NCBI RefSeq assembly: GCF_007858435.1
Contig: NZ_VIGW01000005.1
Location: forward strand, 124,001-188,000
Direction: 5' to 3'
Source: Tsukamurella asaccharolytica
GTDB taxonomy: Bacteria > Actinomycetota > Actinomycetes > Mycobacteriales > Mycobacteriaceae
Length of the DNA: 64,000 bases
This document shows positions 62,888-64,000 of the stretch, piece by piece (positions within the stretch are counted from its first letter, which is position 1; each line of letters starts with the position of its first letter). The position numbers and the translations under genes are program-made. The notes under the pieces are model-generated. The model searched no databases. It was not told the DNA's origin and worked only from the letters and a program-made list of their open reading frames with translations.

Positions 62888-63439
62888 CTACGGCCCGGCC
62901 CAGAAGCCTGTCGCGGGCTCGGTGAAGTCGCCCGCCGGAGTGCTGATGACCAGGCCGGTGGGGGTGATGTTGATGGTGGCGTCAGGCGCGCGCGCCACCC
63001 AGCCGGGGCCCGCGGGCAGCACGCCCTCGATCCGCGTGCCCGAGCGGGTGTCGGTGCGCCAGCCCGCGTAGTACAGCGCGCCGGCGCGGTTGCAGACCAC
63101 GGCCTGCGACGTCGCGGTGAGGACCATCATCCGCGCGGCGTCGCCGTCGGCGCAGCGCGCCGGGGTGCCCACGAAGCCCAGCGGGTCCGTGCCGGGGATC
63201 GACGGTGGCGGCGCGGGAGCCGGGGCGGCGGGCGCGGGCGTCGATGCCGGGGAGGAGGCGGCGGCGTCGGAGCTCGACGGCGCGGGCGGCGCCACTGCGG
63301 CCAGCTCGGCGGGGCGTTCGTTTCTCACGTGAGCGGTGGCGGCCGCTACGGCGGCCACCACGATGAGAACTCCCACCAGCACGGACAGGGCGATCACCCG
63401 GCCGCGTGCGGGGTGGGCCGGGCGGGAGGGCCGGCTCAC
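62888..63439 (-). CDS. Single-pass membrane protein with Ala/Pro-rich linker
   Basis: The 183-residue protein has one N-terminal membrane helix (about 15-38), an Ala/Pro/Ser-rich linker (about 55-90) and a C-terminal domain of about 95 residues (GFVGTPARCADGDAARMMVL onward) with two Cys that could form a disulfide. No family is recognised. It resembles serine/threonine-kinase accessory or envelope proteins of the group. The GTG overlaps the pmmB stop by 4 nt, so it is translationally coupled to it. Confidence 0.65.
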   Translation of the reverse strand: MSRPSRPAHPARGRVIALSVLVGVLIVVAAVAAATAHVRNERPAELAAVAPPAPSSSDAAASSPASTPAPAAPAPAPPPSIPGTDPLGFVGTPARCADGDAARMMVLTATSQAVVCNRAGALYYAGWRTDTRSGTRIEGVLPAGPGWVARAPDATINITPTGLVISTPAGDFTEPATGFWAGP

Positions 63440-64000
63440 TCGAAAGCCGCCCACCGACGCACGGTGTCGGTCACCGCGGTGAGCCGCTGCCGTGCGCGCG
63501 CCTCGGCGTCGTTCGTCTCGCTGCCGGTCGTCACGGGCTCGATCACCTCCAGGTAGAACTTCGCCTTCGGCTCGGTTCCGGAGGGCCGCACCGTGACCCG
63601 GACGCCGTCGCCGCGGAACACCAGCGCGTCCGTCGCGGGACGTGCCGCCAGAAGATCTTCACAGCCGACGGGGGTGTGTGCAACCTCGACGGGCGGGTCC
63701 GTGCGGAGGGCGGCCATGATCGCGGCGATCCGCGCGACGTCGTCCACGCGCAGCGCGTACTGGCCCGACAGATACACGCCGTGCCGTCGATACAGGGCGT
63801 CGAGCGCATCCGGCAGGCCGCTGCCCCGTGCCTTCAGCGCCGCCGCGTACCCCGCCGCGACGACGGCGGCGGAGATGCCGTCCTTGTCGCGCACCGTCGA
63901 CGGGTCGACGCAGAGGCCGAGGGCCTCCTCGTATGCGAAGACGAGGCCCTCGCCCGCCCGGACGAGGTTCTTGAAGCCGGTCAGGGTGCGCGCGTACCGC
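63436..64000 (-). CDS. pmmB: Phosphomannomutase/phosphoglucomutase, C-terminal part (5' end outside window)
   Basis: The 188 visible residues are the C-terminal part of an alpha-D-phosphohexomutase: TLTGFKNLVRAGEGLVFAYE, then VDPSTVRDKDGISAAV in domain 3 and the phosphate-binding VTVRPSGTEPKAKFYLEV in domain 4. The catalytic serine and metal loop are beyond the window edge. It would interconvert hexose- or pentose-phosphates, and its place after upp matches Rv3308. The stop overlaps the next gene's GTG by 4 nt. Confidence 0.9.
   Translation of the reverse strand, partial: RYARTLTGFKNLVRAGEGLVFAYEEALGLCVDPSTVRDKDGISAAVVAAGYAAALKARGSGLPDALDALYRRHGVYLSGQYALRVDDVARIAAIMAALRTDPPVEVAHTPVGCEDLLAARPATDALVFRGDGVRVTVRPSGTEPKAKFYLEVIEPVTTGSETNDAEARARQRLTAVTDTVRRWAAFE

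Overview
The window is a stretch of a high-GC actinobacterial chromosome carrying 61 genes that I can support. Protein similarity and gene order point to the mycolic-acid group (Mycobacteriales/Corynebacteriales). Tsukamurella or a near relative is my best guess, but that is inference. I recall the same backbone order in Mycobacterium tuberculosis: choD, guaA, imuA', imuB, dnaE2, trmL/spoU, folD, DUF3017, metX, trpS, yhjD-like, dacB, sdhCDAB, cdd, deoA, add, Rv3311-like, upp, pmmB. I see no tRNA, rRNA, CRISPR array, prophage or intact insertion sequence.

Layout. 1-5 kb: the 3' part of a cholesterol oxidase gene, an AlkD-like protein, guaA and an NmrA-type reductase. 5-8.7 kb: an envelope-stress module resembling EsrISR of Corynebacterium, with a PspC membrane protein divergent from a PspC-histidine kinase and a LuxR-type regulator. 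8.7-12 kb: a Ser/Thr kinase coupled to a CGNR zinc-finger regulator, and a LysP-like permease. 12-14.5 kb: imuA'-imuB under a sigma-A promoter with a LexA box; their polymerase partner dnaE2 lies at 21.2 kb. Between them are an accessory set: a coiled-coil membrane protein, a lipoprotein serpin, an amidohydrolase, and MarR, FAD-monooxygenase, TetR and CPBP genes. 24.9-37 kb: pyruvate carboxylase, a membrane alpha/beta hydrolase, trmL, an HdeD-like protein, folD-DUF3017, a Thr/Pro-rich membrane protein, and metX behind a SAM-IV riboswitch. 36.8-38.5 kb: a tightly overlapping lipoprotein RNase, barstar and exonuclease III operon. 39.3-39.6 kb: a gene-free stretch holding a 27-bp perfect inverted repeat. 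39.6-49.6 kb: trpS, a YihY/YhjD protein, a permease-dacB pair, a PadR-DHA2 exporter operon and an RHH/DUF4097 pair. 49.7-64 kb: sdhCDAB divergent from cdd-deoA with a DtxR/IdeR-like box between them, a second two-component system, add, an acidic Rv3311-like protein, an NlpC/P60 pair, upp and pmmB (cut by the window end).

How it fits together. DNA damage functions recur (AlkD-like, ImuA'/ImuB/DnaE2, exonuclease III), as does purine/pyrimidine salvage (guaA, cdd, deoA, add, upp). Envelope sensing and wall remodelling are served by Esr-like signalling, DacB and NlpC/P60. A striking global property is leaderless gene starts: 22 genes have a TANNNT -10 hexamer ending 6-8 nt before the start codon. 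I used this to choose several starts. The most novel-looking items are the 27-bp inverted-repeat element, the stem-loop that holds the trmL Shine-Dalgarno in its loop, the lipoprotein RNase with its barstar, the proline-rich-loop serpin, and the iron box at the sdh promoter.
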